From NCBI RefSeq assembly GCF_016899855.1, contig NZ_JACJJG010000028.1:1-33678 (forward strand): a DNA stretch of 33,678 nucleotides, written 5' to 3'. Made by a program: the position numbers and the translations under genes. Every line of letters begins with the position of its first letter. Position 1 is the stretch's first letter. Shown here in pieces: positions 24,668-33,678 of the stretch. Under the pieces are notes generated by a model. It was not told where the DNA came from, made no database searches, and worked only from the letters and a program-made list of their open reading frames with translations. The stretch is from Marseilla massiliensis. GTDB lineage: Bacteria; Bacteroidota; Bacteroidia; Bacteroidales; Bacteroidaceae.

Positions 24668-26986
24668 ATGAAACGAGTTGGAAACACGCTACGCGATTAC
24701 CAAGAGGACATGAGGCGGCGTGTCCTAGATGCTTGGGAGCATGGAAAATCCGTGTTGGTGCAAATGCCGACAGGCACGGGCAAGACGATTGTAATCGCTT
24801 CGCTGGTAAATGAACAATTGAAAATCGGCAATGGAAAACCAAGCTGCCTTGTCTGGATTATAGCTCACCGGAGGGAATTGGTCGAGCAGATTGAAGACAC
24901 AGTCGCAAAGTTCGGCATCGGGAAACATGACGGGAAAATAAAAGTACGGTCCATACAATGGCTTTCACTCCATTGGGATGACGTGAATAATGAGAAGCCG
25001 GTGCTGATAGTCATTGACGAAGCCCATCATGCCTTGGCGGAAACCTACAAGGAACTGTGGCTGCGCTATCCTGAGGCGAAGAAACTGGGAATGACCGCTA
25101 CCCCGTGCCGGCTGAACAGGAAAGGTTTTACGGAGCTGTTTGATGTGCTGATAACATCGGACAGCATTGCGGACTTTATCAAGCAGGGATGGCTTTCACC
25201 TTTTGATTGTGTGTCCATACGTTCGGACAGTGAAGACCAAAAGTTGATAAACGGTCTGGAGAAACGGGGTGCTGACGGGGATTTCCAGGTGAAGGAAATG
25301 GACGCGGTACTCAATAAAAAGCCGAGCATTGAAAGGCTTTATGAAAGCGTCAGGCGGTATGCCGGCGGGAAGAAAGGCATCGTCTACGCAATCAGCATCA
25401 GCCACGCGCGGAACATCGCCGCATACTACAATGATAAAGGTGTAAATGCCGTTGCCATTGACAGCAAGACACCGGCCAAGCTGCGCAAGCAAATGGTGGA
25501 GGACTTCAGACTGGGCAAGATTCAGGTGCTGGTGAACGTGGACGTGTTCAGCGAAGGTTTTGATTGCCCAGATGTTGAATTCGTTCAGTTGGCCCGACCG
25601 ACCCTCTCGCTCGCCAAGTACCTGCAACAAGTGGGACGGGGACTGCGCAAGACGGCAGGCAAAGAAACGTGCATGTTGATAGATAACGTCGGGCTTTACC
25701 GCCTGTTCGGGTTGCCTACGGCCGATAGGGACTGGCAAGCCATGTTCGAGGGACGGTTGGCTGGAAAAGGACGCACCCATGCGAATGAAAGGACGACCGC
25801 CTGCATGTCTGTATCATCGGTGGGAACGGAAACGGTGGATGAAAGCGGGCAACTCGAAACCATCATGACGCACGGGCGGTTGATGGAGTGCCTGAGAAGC
25901 GGTTCTCACCTGCCTGGCAACAAAGCGTCGCAGGCGGAAGCCCTGAAACCATATAAAGACCGTCAAAGCGGACTTTGGGGATTAAGGCAAGGACAGACCA
26001 TCACGGTCAAGGCGCAATACCGCACCGTATTTGACGTGAAAGGCAACCTGGCCGTCGTGAGGTTCGATGACAACCGGACTGGCATAGTGGAAGGGAGCGG
26101 GAACATACGGATGGAGCTCGGACGATACCGGAATATGAGATTCATGCCGGACGACATTATCGCCGTAACAGACAATGCCGGATATGCATCCTACATCGAC
26201 TTGAAAACGTCCAAGCCGTATGACGTGAAACCGGAAGTGTTGAAATTCGGGAAGATTGAGATGTTGAGGGTCGGAATGCTGTATTACAGCCGTACCAGGC
26301 ATGTCTATAAGAGTCCGTTGGGAATGAACGGCTTTGACTTGGTGCCGCGGGGATTCTATCTGCGGATTTACACCAACTTGTCTGACAACCGCAAGTTCAG
26401 GCACATAGACGGCGGAGATGCTTTCCTCCACCGGGACTGCGTGTGCGTCTTGGCGGATGACGAAGATGATTATTATTGGTTCTGCGGCGAGCTGGCCGAC
26501 AGGAGCATTGTCGTTGCCGACGAGAAGGGGAATTACTACCACGCAATGGAAAGCGGGAAAAAGGAACACATCGCCCGCGAACATCCAAAGTCGCAAGACG
26601 AGGATTTTGACGTTGTCATGCCACGCCTGAAAGCGGAAGCCTGGGCGAGAGCCGCAAAGATGCGTGAGGACTACCGGCGTGAGCAAGAACGGAAGCGACG
26701 TGAGCGGTTGGCGGGAATGCAAAATGCCGTCCCTTTCCAGTCAGGGGCGAAATGGGGGTTGAAACTTGGCGGCAAGACGATAGTCCCCCCGATATACCGC
26801 AACATCCGGCCGCCTGTAGGCGTATATTGCGCCGTCGAAACCAGTCCCCGGCAATGGGGCGTCATCATGCTGGACGGACGGAAGGTACTCGAAGCGAAAT
26901 ACACTGATGTGGAGATAAACATCGACGGAACCGCCCGATTGACCGTTTTCCCTGGAAAGACGAAAACCGTGAAGCTGGAAACCTGA
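24668..26986 (+). CDS. SF2 DEAH helicase with C-terminal WG repeats
   Basis: An ATP-dependent SF2 helicase of the ResIII/UvrB-like type, 772 aa. It has a Q-like LRDYQEDM, Walker A QMPTGTGKT (32-40), DEAH (117-120) in VIVIDEAHHAL-like VLIVIDEAHHA, motif III TAT (143-145), and motif VI QQVGRGLRKTAGK near residue 325. The region beyond about 400 is not a nuclease I recognise; the last 80 residues hold WG (KWG) repeats (AKWGLKLGGKTIVPPIY, RQWGVIMLDG). It has its own terminator and a short gap after the capsule terminator. Its role may be DNA repair or defence; it is not clearly part of the capsule system. Confidence 0.88.
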   Translation: MKRVGNTLRDYQEDMRRRVLDAWEHGKSVLVQMPTGTGKTIVIASLVNEQLKIGNGKPSCLVWIIAHRRELVEQIEDTVAKFGIGKHDGKIKVRSIQWLSLHWDDVNNEKPVLIVIDEAHHALAETYKELWLRYPEAKKLGMTATPCRLNRKGFTELFDVLITSDSIADFIKQGWLSPFDCVSIRSDSEDQKLINGLEKRGADGDFQVKEMDAVLNKKPSIERLYESVRRYAGGKKGIVYAISISHARNIAAYYNDKGVNAVAIDSKTPAKLRKQMVEDFRLGKIQVLVNVDVFSEGFDCPDVEFVQLARPTLSLAKYLQQVGRGLRKTAGKETCMLIDNVGLYRLFGLPTADRDWQAMFEGRLAGKGRTHANERTTACMSVSSVGTETVDESGQLETIMTHGRLMECLRSGSHLPGNKASQAEALKPYKDRQSGLWGLRQGQTITVKAQYRTVFDVKGNLAVVRFDDNRTGIVEGSGNIRMELGRYRNMRFMPDDIIAVTDNAGYASYIDLKTSKPYDVKPEVLKFGKIEMLRVGMLYYSRTRHVYKSPLGMNGFDLVPRGFYLRIYTNLSDNRKFRHIDGGDAFLHRDCVCVLADDEDDYYWFCGELADRSIVVADEKGNYYHAMESGKKEHIAREHPKSQDEDFDVVMPRLKAEAWARAAKMREDYRREQERKRRERLAGMQNAVPFQSGAKWGLKLGGKTIVPPIYRNIRPPVGVYCAVETSPRQWGVIMLDGRKVLEAKYTDVEINIDGTARLTVFPGKTKTVKLET

Positions 26987-26998
26987 AACTAAAAAACG

Positions 26999-27036
26999 AA
27001 TCCGATGGAGGTAATAAAACCCTGTCGGATTTTTTG
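26999..27036 (+). terminator. Intrinsic terminator after the helicase gene
   Basis: AATCCGA (26999-27005) pairs with TCGGATT (27025-27031), and the T run continues to 27035. It begins 12 bp after the helicase stop. Confidence 0.75.
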
Positions 27037-27057
27037 TCTTTCATCATTTGGCATTTA

Positions 27058-27263
27058 CAAAATAAGTGAATGTTTTTGTTTGGGTTTCAGATACAATGAG
27101 AATTAATCATAGGAAATCGGTGTTTTTAATCTGATGAAAACATAAAACGCCGTCCTTTAAATTCATACCTTGTACGTTTACGAAATTATAGGGAATTTTG
27201 TTTGCATATTCCAAGTATTTTGACGAACTTTGTATATATGTTGTACAAAAATGGTTTGAACTT
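27058..27263 (+). promoter_or_regulatory. Control region of the SIR2 gene, related to the one at 32243-32659
   Basis: The 371-bp gap 26987-27357 holds a terminator and this region. The right block 27180-27263 aligns with 32575-32659 at roughly three quarters identity, and the left block (about 27058-27105) aligns with about 32243-32290. A promoter-like pair lies in the right block: TTTG (27201-27204), 20 bp, GAACTTTG (27225-27232). It is followed by the near-palindromic TATATATG and TTGTACA. Confidence 0.6.
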
Positions 27264-27357
27264 AATGATTGGGACATATGTAAGTTGAAAAAATAAACAA
27301 TATACGTGACCTTTCACTCTTATTTGTCAACTCAATATAATTCCACCAACGGGTAAT

Positions 27358-30300
27358 ATGAATGAAGTCAGATTTTGGGAAATAAATAAGACTATAGCTC
27401 CATCAATGAGGATGAAACTTAACCAGATTAGGGCTTTTCTTGAATTAAGAAAAGCATCAGTAATGGTCGGTGCTGGTTTTAGCAAAAATGCTGAGATGGG
27501 AGAAGATGTACACATGAAAGACTGGAGTGAATTATGTGAGGACTTTTATACTGCCTTGTATGATTCAAAACCTAGTGATCGGGATTTCCGACTAAAATCA
27601 GCTCTCCGTCTAGCGCAACAAATTGAAAGTACAATGGGGCGAACTGCACTTGATGAAATAATCAAGAATTCTCTCCCTAACGATTCCATTTCTCCAGGAT
27701 ATTTGCATGAACTATTAGTGAGTCTTAATTGGCGGGATATATTTACAACAAACTATGATTCATTATTGGAAGAAGCTGCGGTAAAGGCTTATCGTCATTA
27801 CAATGTAGTTACCTCAAAAGACTCTCTTATTTATCAGCCACATCCAAGAATCGTAAAACTTCATGGTTCATTTCCTGATAATCGCCCATTCATAATTACA
27901 GAAGAAGATTATCGAACCTATCCAGAACGCTTTCCTGAATTTGTTAATACTATTCGGCAAGCTCTTATCGAAACCCAATTCTGTTTAATAGGTTTTTCTG
28001 GCGATGACCCGAATTTTCTAAGTTGGCTTGGATGGTTCCGAGACATTATGGGGAATCAGATGCTCCCTATTTATATGATTTATGTTGGTTCCCGTCCTCA
28101 CGATTCAGAGATAAAACTACTTAGTTACAGAAAAGTTGAGCCTATTATAACAAATGATATTTCAGAAGATCCGGTAGAAGCCATGGATTTCATACTTTCT
28201 TATGTGGGTAACAAATTCAAAAAGAGCGGGAATTGGAGCGGTAAAATAAGAATTTCGCTTTCTAACAAGGATAAATTTAAAGAATCAATAGATGAAATGC
28301 GCAAAATTCGGGAATCGTATCCAGGTTGGATAATTCTTCCTGCTGATAAAATTGAGAATGATTTCGATGGTTGCCGTTCTGATTTTGCCTTTATGGAAAA
28401 AAGGTTTTTAGAATTGGAAAATTCTGATAAATTGGATTTCCTTTATGAATACACTTGGCGTCTTCAAACATCGTTTATGCCGTCATGGTTAAATACAGAA
28501 TGGTATGTAAAGGCTCTTCAAGAAGTAATGGATTGTTATGATTCTACTGATACAAAATATAAAAAGAAAGCAGATTATTTATCAGTTGCACTTCTGCAAA
28601 TATATCGTATTACTGGTGATGAAAGATTTAAGGCTGATTTGCAACTTATTCGTAAACGAATTTCCCCAAATAACACATCTCTACATCGAAAGTTAAATTA
28701 CGAAGAAGCTCTTTGGCTGATATCTCATTGTGAATTCGCCAATTTAGAAAAGGTTTTAGATTCATGGAGAGTAACTCCTGACGATTATCGAAGTATATTA
28801 TGGAAATCTAAAATTCTAATAGAAATTGATAAAAGGGATGAAGCAGCAAAGATTTTAGAGGAGGCATTAGGAAATGCACGCCGAAAATTGATGTCAAATA
28901 GCAAGTCTGAATGCCAGTTAAGTGCAATAACGCTTATTTCTAATTGCCTCGCATGTATTTCTTTAAATAATAGGCAGAATCGGGATGTAGATGAGAGGTT
29001 TTGCTTTAAAAAGTATTATGAATTGTGTCTAAAAGAAATCAAAAATGAAGAGAAGGTAGGAATGACCCACACCCATGGTTTTAACATTGGCTCTCATGGT
29101 ACATCCTGGAATTCAGGCTCATACGGATATATCAAAAAATATGTCGGAGCAGGCCGTTACTATCTTTTGACTGAAGCATATGGACAACCTATAGGGTCAA
29201 ATTCCAGAACATATAATTCTAATACAAATAAACTCGCACTTCCTCTTGTTGCTGAGGTTGGATTTAATACTGCTTTACCTTATCTTGTGGAATCAAATGA
29301 TGAAAATGCCCTTAAAACAGCCATTTCACGACAAGAAATCTTGGATCTTTCAGAGGAAACAGCAATAGGCATATTTGATGCATGGATAAAGGTGTTGAAA
29401 CCTAATATGGAATCGGAAGTGAAATTCCAACGGAACGAAAGGGAAAATAATGTTGTATTGCCTTTACTTGTGCGACTTTGCGTATGGCTTGATTTTGACA
29501 GAATCGTTGTACTCATAAAATATATATGGAATATATATGACTCGTATCATAATAATATTAGAGAACTTCTCACGACCTGTTACAATTCTCTTCCTCTTGA
29601 TAAGGCTGTTGAATTATGGTGGAAAGTAATGGAAATGCCAATTGTTTTGGATGAAAGGGAACATGATATTATAAAACCGATGGTACATATAAAGAAATGG
29701 AGGGGCAATGATTCAATTGTAGATATTATTGTAAATGGGATAACCAATGATTCATTGCCTATGCGTAGAGCTGCAATCGAACGTTTGGGTGAAATACATT
29801 TGATTCTTCCTAAAGAATCTCAAGAAAAAATAGACAATGCCATATTTGCTAATTTCGACACCTTGCACAATACCGATTTGATTCCCATTTTGGGAGTGGA
29901 TCTCAAGCCGAATGATAATAGAGTTTGGAAGAAGCGATTCATTTTATATTTAAATGAGTTAGTCATAAAATTCTTAGACTCTGATTTCAAGATTTCAGGT
30001 TCATCTGCAACAGTTAGTGCTTTTGAAAACTTTATGATGATATTTATTAATTGTTATAAGCATTTTACACCAGAAGAAATAAATGGTATTTTCCAAAAAA
30101 TTCTCGATTTTGTAAATGATAATTATACTGTACTCCGAGAAACGAACGATTCCGATTCATTATTTGGCGGATTAAAGCGTTTCTTAGATATGGCAATGGA
30201 ACATATCAATATTTTCATATCAAGAGTTGATGTCGTATTTGTTCAGAACGAGTTAAGAAACGAATTACTTGAGAAAATCAAATTATTAAGCGGTTCTTAC

Positions 30301-30852
30301 CCCTTAATTAGAACGGTTGTCCGATTATCATTTATTGCCAAATCAGGAAAAACTGGTGAACTGGTAAAAAATAACAGACAATTTATTAAAAAGAGTCTTG
30401 AAAGGGATGTGCTATCTTCTGACTATAACAGAATGAAAGATGCGTTTTTTGCAGTTGCCGAATGTCAACGATTAGCAAATGGAAAATTTTCAGTTCAAGA
30501 GATAGTCAAATTGCCTATTAATCATATACGTTATCGCCTGGATTCTGAAACGAGATCCATATTACTACTCCTTCCTATGTGGATAACTCCCAACGTTGTA
30601 AAGAAACAGAATTTTGAAATTTTACTTGACACTCTATCAAAGTTGCCGCAAAAGATTAATGCAGCTAAAAACATTGCTGCTGAATTAAAAGCAGACATTC
30701 TATACTATGGTGGGCAACTTGCAGGTCAAATTTCTAAGACAGAAATTGCTGATGATTATAAGGTAAAATGTGATGAAAGTTGGCAATCATTTGCAAATTC
30801 AAATGATTATCCACACGATATTCGTAATGGGTATTTTAATGGATTATGGTAA
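27358..30852 (+). CDS. SIR2-domain antiphage-type protein (DSR-like)
   Basis: The first 300 residues form a SIR2-like NADase domain: VMVGAGFSKNAE (36-45, nucleotide loop), FTTNYDSLLEEA with N132 and D134, KLHGS with H169, ITEEDYRTYP, and GFSGDDPNF (212-220). The N-to-H spacing resembles that of the DSR2 defence sirtuin. The remaining 850 residues are helical and repeat-like, with no clear domain; in DSR proteins this part senses the phage. The 1164-aa length fits a single-gene DSR-type system that depletes NAD on infection. The gene is AT-rich and follows a dedicated control region. DSR class is not resolved; a role in defence is inferred from the family. Confidence 0.85.
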   Translation: MNEVRFWEINKTIAPSMRMKLNQIRAFLELRKASVMVGAGFSKNAEMGEDVHMKDWSELCEDFYTALYDSKPSDRDFRLKSALRLAQQIESTMGRTALDEIIKNSLPNDSISPGYLHELLVSLNWRDIFTTNYDSLLEEAAVKAYRHYNVVTSKDSLIYQPHPRIVKLHGSFPDNRPFIITEEDYRTYPERFPEFVNTIRQALIETQFCLIGFSGDDPNFLSWLGWFRDIMGNQMLPIYMIYVGSRPHDSEIKLLSYRKVEPIITNDISEDPVEAMDFILSYVGNKFKKSGNWSGKIRISLSNKDKFKESIDEMRKIRESYPGWIILPADKIENDFDGCRSDFAFMEKRFLELENSDKLDFLYEYTWRLQTSFMPSWLNTEWYVKALQEVMDCYDSTDTKYKKKADYLSVALLQIYRITGDERFKADLQLIRKRISPNNTSLHRKLNYEEALWLISHCEFANLEKVLDSWRVTPDDYRSILWKSKILIEIDKRDEAAKILEEALGNARRKLMSNSKSECQLSAITLISNCLACISLNNRQNRDVDERFCFKKYYELCLKEIKNEEKVGMTHTHGFNIGSHGTSWNSGSYGYIKKYVGAGRYYLLTEAYGQPIGSNSRTYNSNTNKLALPLVAEVGFNTALPYLVESNDENALKTAISRQEILDLSEETAIGIFDAWIKVLKPNMESEVKFQRNERENNVVLPLLVRLCVWLDFDRIVVLIKYIWNIYDSYHNNIRELLTTCYNSLPLDKAVELWWKVMEMPIVLDEREHDIIKPMVHIKKWRGNDSIVDIIVNGITNDSLPMRRAAIERLGEIHLILPKESQEKIDNAIFANFDTLHNTDLIPILGVDLKPNDNRVWKKRFILYLNELVIKFLDSDFKISGSSATVSAFENFMMIFINCYKHFTPEEINGIFQKILDFVNDNYTVLRETNDSDSLFGGLKRFLDMAMEHINIFISRVDVVFVQNELRNELLEKIKLLSGSYPLIRTVVRLSFIAKSGKTGELVKNNRQFIKKSLERDVLSSDYNRMKDAFFAVAECQRLANGKFSVQEIVKLPINHIRYRLDSETRSILLLLPMWITPNVVKKQNFEILLDTLSKLPQKINAAKNIAAELKADILYYGGQLAGQISKTEIADDYKVKCDESWQSFANSNDYPHDIRNGYFNGLW

Positions 30853-31327
30853 AGTTCTTGATATATTTTGGTTGTGTTTGTTAAATAGCACTATGTATTA
30901 TGTAAAAATTTTGTGGAAACAAATAACGAAAAACAATATTTGGATTGAACATCAACCATATGTACAAATATCATCGGTTCTAAACATGGATGCGATGAAG
31001 GCAAATTCTAGGGAGTTATGACCATTTTGTCTGAAACCAGCAGTTTGCCAACTAAACACCATCCAATAAGTTAAAAGGCACATATAAGTATTGACGGGAG
31101 TGTCATATTGTAGGTGCGAGAGTAGAAGGATGATGAATTGTTGCTCATACAGACATAGTGATTGGTTCGGGTGAATTAACAAATATGACTCAAATATGTA
31201 TCCCGGTCTTGTCGCAACAGATAGGTATGGCAGGATTGGAATATTCTGTTTTTTTGCTTCTCAATGAGATATTGACTTTTATATAGGTCGCAAGATAAAT
31301 TTCTTACTTTAATAGCATAGAAGTACT
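30853..31327. other. Gene-free spacer downstream of the SIR2 gene
   Basis: No convincing gene is visible in this 475-bp AT-rich stretch. A short frame overlapping the SIR2 3' end (30770-31021) has no supporting features. A weak promoter may serve the next gene: TTG (31272-31274), 21 bp, TAAATTTC (31296-31303). Confidence 0.35.
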
Positions 31328-32025
31328 ATGAAATATATAGATTCTTTTGAAACATCTAAATTTAAGACTAAGGGTAATAAATCTTTATTTAAGAATATTG
31401 ATACAATAAAAAAAATGATTTATTACAAATAGATTTATTATATGAGGCTATAATAAACTGTGATAAAATAATACAAAATATCAAACAAAATAACTGTGAA
31501 AATAAAGATGACTTAATTGATAAGTATAGCTCGATAAAACATTTTTATGATGTAATTTGTCGATATTTATTGTTGGAAGCTGACGTCTTGGTCCCATATA
31601 AATATTTATTTCAGAAGCAAGATGATTGGGAATATAGATTTTTTGTTAGAAGAATTTATACTTTAATTCATGAGACAAAGAATGGAGTGTTAAGCCTTTC
31701 TGGACATATAATGAATATTATCGAATCTTTAGTTGGAGATAAATTTATCCATTACAAAGAAGCGTTAAAAGAACTAAATAAATCTATTAATGAAAATGAT
31801 GCTTGCCTGAAAGAAGTTCGTAATGTTTGTGAAGCGCATAAGGACAAAAGCATTAATAAACAGATAACAGCAATAAAAAAGATAAGCATCAAAGATTCTC
31901 TGAAATTGATACAAGATTATTATAATAAAATGTCTAATGTTAACAAAAACCTATTTATCATTTTAAATGAACTGCCACAAATTACTTACAATCTTTCATG
32001 CCATCTCCAACCGCTCCAGAAATGA
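31328..32025 (+). CDS. HEPN-like protein, frameshifted at an A8 run
   Basis: ATG 31328 opens a frame ending at a TAG about 102 nt on, while the -1 frame continues without stop from the A8 run (31408-31415) to 32025. Joined, they give about 232 aa, all helical. The later part has RRIYTLIHETKNGVLSLSGH and RNVCEAHKDKS, where RNVCEAH fits the Rx4-6H motif of HEPN ribonucleases. The zero frame reads A-AAA-AAA in the phase of a classical -1 slippery heptamer (31408-31414), so programmed frameshifting is possible; a missing A or real decay are alternatives. Location between two defence-like genes supports a toxin-like role, which remains inference. Confidence 0.5.
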
Positions 32026-32783
32026 TGCTTTTTTGTTGATAGAATGTTGTATTTCAGCTATAGTTTCAATAATACCTTAATCCAATCCTGTTTGCCAACT
32101 TACGCTGTGATATCCCCCTGTATTCGATTTCATCCTTCAGTATTTCTCATGGATGGGTCGGATAAGAAGGTTTAAGGTCGTTGGCTCTCATAGTGCCTTT
32201 ATTCGTGTAACAATACAAATAAAATTACTTTTTCCATATTTGCAAAATAAGAGATGTTTTTCTTGACTTATTTTAGTTTCAATGATAATGAGGAACGCAA
32301 AACACCGTTCATGGATATTTTGTCAACGTAGTTCTGCTAGTGAAATTGATTATAACACTTTTTCACTCTGAGATAACCCATCTGTATAGGAAACTTGGTA
32401 TTCTCAGTAAGAATTAGTGTTATTTTCATTTATTTACTAGCAACACCTCCGGCAGATAGTTCCACAAGCGGCATGATGATTTTTAGTCCTGTTTTTCTTG
32501 GTTTCCCAAAGATGACAAATTGAAAGATAAAACGATATTTCGCATTCATCTATTTTGAGTAATTTTGAGCATTCACGAAATTATTTGAAATTTGCTTGCA
32601 TATTACATGTATTTTTACGTATTTTGCATATATGCTGTACATAAAAACGCTTTGAACTTGTTAAAAGGTCATAATCTATTCACTCTTTGCTAGTCAGATT
32701 GTATTTCGCAAAAAGGTTAGAATTGATAATATACGCAACCTTCTATTCATATATTTTTTGATTTATCAACATGTATATATAAT
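32026..32783 (+). promoter_or_regulatory. Gene-free 758 bp holding the control region of the 278-aa gene
   Basis: No gene is apparent. The right block 32575-32659 and a left block at about 32243-32290 correspond to the region before the SIR2 gene, but here they are separated by about 285 bp rather than about 75. The matching promoter pair is CTTG (32595-32598), 20 bp, GTATTTTG (32619-32626), followed by the palindrome GCATATATGC (32626-32635) and TGTACA. The segment 32030-32240 shows nothing I can name. Confidence 0.55.
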
Positions 32784-33620
32784 ATGCTTTACACTAGACA
32801 ACAATTAGCTCAAAAAGGCTTTGTAGACAGTCATGTGGCTATTAAGCGATACCTGTACAAATTCATTAATCATAGAAAGGAAATAAGTAAACTAAAATGG
32901 CATGAAAAAGATTTCTTTTTTGAGCATCTTCAGATACTTAAAAATGATAAAGAACAGGTGACTTTTGATATTTATTCTATTCCTGAAGCTAAAGAATATT
33001 TGTTATATAAGCTCACTCTCATATATGCTAACGATAATAATGCTATAGATTTTAATAAAAAAGCTTTTGATTATAATGGTGAAATACCAAAGAATAAGAA
33101 AAAGCAACATCAGCAAATATTTTTTCGATTGTTGGCAGATTGGACAGAAAAATTAAAAGAAGGTAAAGGCCAATATCTTCAGATAATAAAACCATTGTAT
33201 GAAAAAAAATTTAAAGAATTACAAACTTTAAAGACACAAAAGAAAATTGGTTCTAGAACTTTTGTTTTACGAGACATTTATATGCGTGCAACGTTCTATC
33301 ATGTATATTATCTTGTGAGAAAATATTTTGATGGGATGAAAGTTAAAGCTGAATCTTGTAAAATTTGTGGAATTGACTTTTATGCTGATATTTATAGCTA
33401 TGCTCACATCTTAACAAGGCATTATTATCCTAAAATGAATTGTGGTATCGGAGGTTCTATGAACGGGAATATACCGGTACTTGATATTTTCAATATGCCT
33501 TTATCTATATTAGGTTTAGTTAAGCAATATGCAAAGGAAAAGGTTATAACTACAGACACCGAGTACTTACTTTTTATTGTAGATAATGAAAAATATATAT
33601 TATACTCGAGTTCGGGATAA
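32784..33620 (+). CDS. Unrecognised 278-aa protein, possible nuclease-like C-terminus
   Basis: I do not recognise this protein. It is Lys-rich and helical for about 180 residues, then has CKIC (192-195) and YSYAHILTRHYYPKMN with H208 and H213, ending in a beta-rich stretch (EYLLFIVDNEKYILYS). The C-terminal pattern, a conserved His-containing turn followed by strands, resembles small phage-associated nuclease folds (PBECR-like), but only loosely. It is AT-rich and carries an upstream control region related to that of the SIR2 gene, so the two may answer the same signal. The ATG at 32784 follows an AT-rich stretch without a clear ribosome site. Confidence 0.65.
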   Translation: MLYTRQQLAQKGFVDSHVAIKRYLYKFINHRKEISKLKWHEKDFFFEHLQILKNDKEQVTFDIYSIPEAKEYLLYKLTLIYANDNNAIDFNKKAFDYNGEIPKNKKKQHQQIFFRLLADWTEKLKEGKGQYLQIIKPLYEKKFKELQTLKTQKKIGSRTFVLRDIYMRATFYHVYYLVRKYFDGMKVKAESCKICGIDFYADIYSYAHILTRHYYPKMNCGIGGSMNGNIPVLDIFNMPLSILGLVKQYAKEKVITTDTEYLLFIVDNEKYILYSSSG

Positions 33621-33637
33621 TGAAGTAAGATAAAAAG

Positions 33638-33668
33638 TTGGTAATCTCGCAAAAATTTTGTACCTTTA
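33638..33668 (+). promoter_or_regulatory. Promoter-like pair at the window end
   Basis: TTG (33638-33640), 20 bp, TACCTTTA (33661-33668): one mismatch to the Bacteroidota -7 consensus. It would serve a gene beyond the window. Confidence 0.4.
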
Positions 33669-33678
33669 TAGTTGAAAA

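Noticed and set aside
30770..31021. 83-codon frame overlapping the end of the SIR2 gene
   Set aside because: Half of it is the SIR2 gene in another frame, the rest has unlikely composition and there is no start signal.
1..33678. CRISPR arrays, tRNA and rRNA genes, intact insertion sequences
   Set aside because: I looked and saw no regularly spaced repeats, no cloverleaf-like tRNA, no rRNA and no complete transposase.

Overview
The window looks like a chromosomal segment from a gut-type member of the Bacteroidales (Bacteroides, Parabacteroides or Prevotella-like; genus not resolved). The evidence is a UpxY-type (NusG-paralogue) capsule regulator next to tyrosine recombinases with the Bacteroides-type N-terminal domain, promoters of the Bacteroidota type (TTG/TTTG, about 17-21 bp, TAnnTTTG), weak Shine-Dalgarno signals, and a capsular polysaccharide (CPS) gene order typical of this group.

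Layout. (1) 1-5700 is a regulatory head: a tyrosine recombinase broken by a one-base frameshift, a 540-bp control region with a promoter, repeats and a long leader, an oversized UpxY-like antiterminator (490 aa), an unrecognised 372-aa partner, a doubly truncated second recombinase, and a frameshifted coiled-coil remnant. (2) 5836-7135 is AT-rich cargo: a zinc-metalloprotease-like protein (HEYVH) with a Cys-rich tail in an overlapping frame. (3) 7158-24579 is the CPS biosynthetic operon: nucleotide-sugar dehydrogenase, Wzx flippase, sugar aminotransferase, PLP decarboxylase-fold enzyme, ATP-grasp ligase, SDR epimerase, hexapeptide acyltransferase, GT56 (WecF-like) transferase, EpsG-type Wzy, GT4, GT32, GT2, GT4, then rmlA and rmlB, closed by a hairpin terminator. 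A small gene on the opposite strand (22165-22389) sits just before rmlA and may encode a stand-alone NGN domain. (4) 24668-26986 is a DEAH helicase with C-terminal WG repeats and its own terminator. (5) 27050-33678 is an AT-rich defence-like island: a 1164-aa SIR2-domain protein, a frameshifted HEPN-like protein and an unrecognised 278-aa protein. The SIR2 gene and the 278-aa gene carry related upstream control regions.

How the genes work together. RmlA and RmlB make dTDP-4-keto-6-deoxyglucose. RmlC and RmlD are absent from the window, while a VioA/WecE-type aminotransferase and a WecF-family transferase are present, so the capsule probably contains a 4-amino-4,6-dideoxyhexose rather than rhamnose. 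The decarboxylase, ATP-grasp and epimerase genes are nearly overlapping and may make or attach an amino-acid-like substituent. Wzx and Wzy export and polymerise the unit.

Most notable signals: two long G tracts (G7 and G8) that put an acyltransferase and a GT32 glycosyltransferase out of frame (possible phase variation); an imperfect 31-bp direct repeat with a covarying palindrome around the capsule promoter; a dense TGTCACA cluster inside the operon; the opposite-strand mini-NGN gene; and the shared defence promoter region. Several frameshifts fall one base short in homopolymers, so consensus undercalling must be excluded first.
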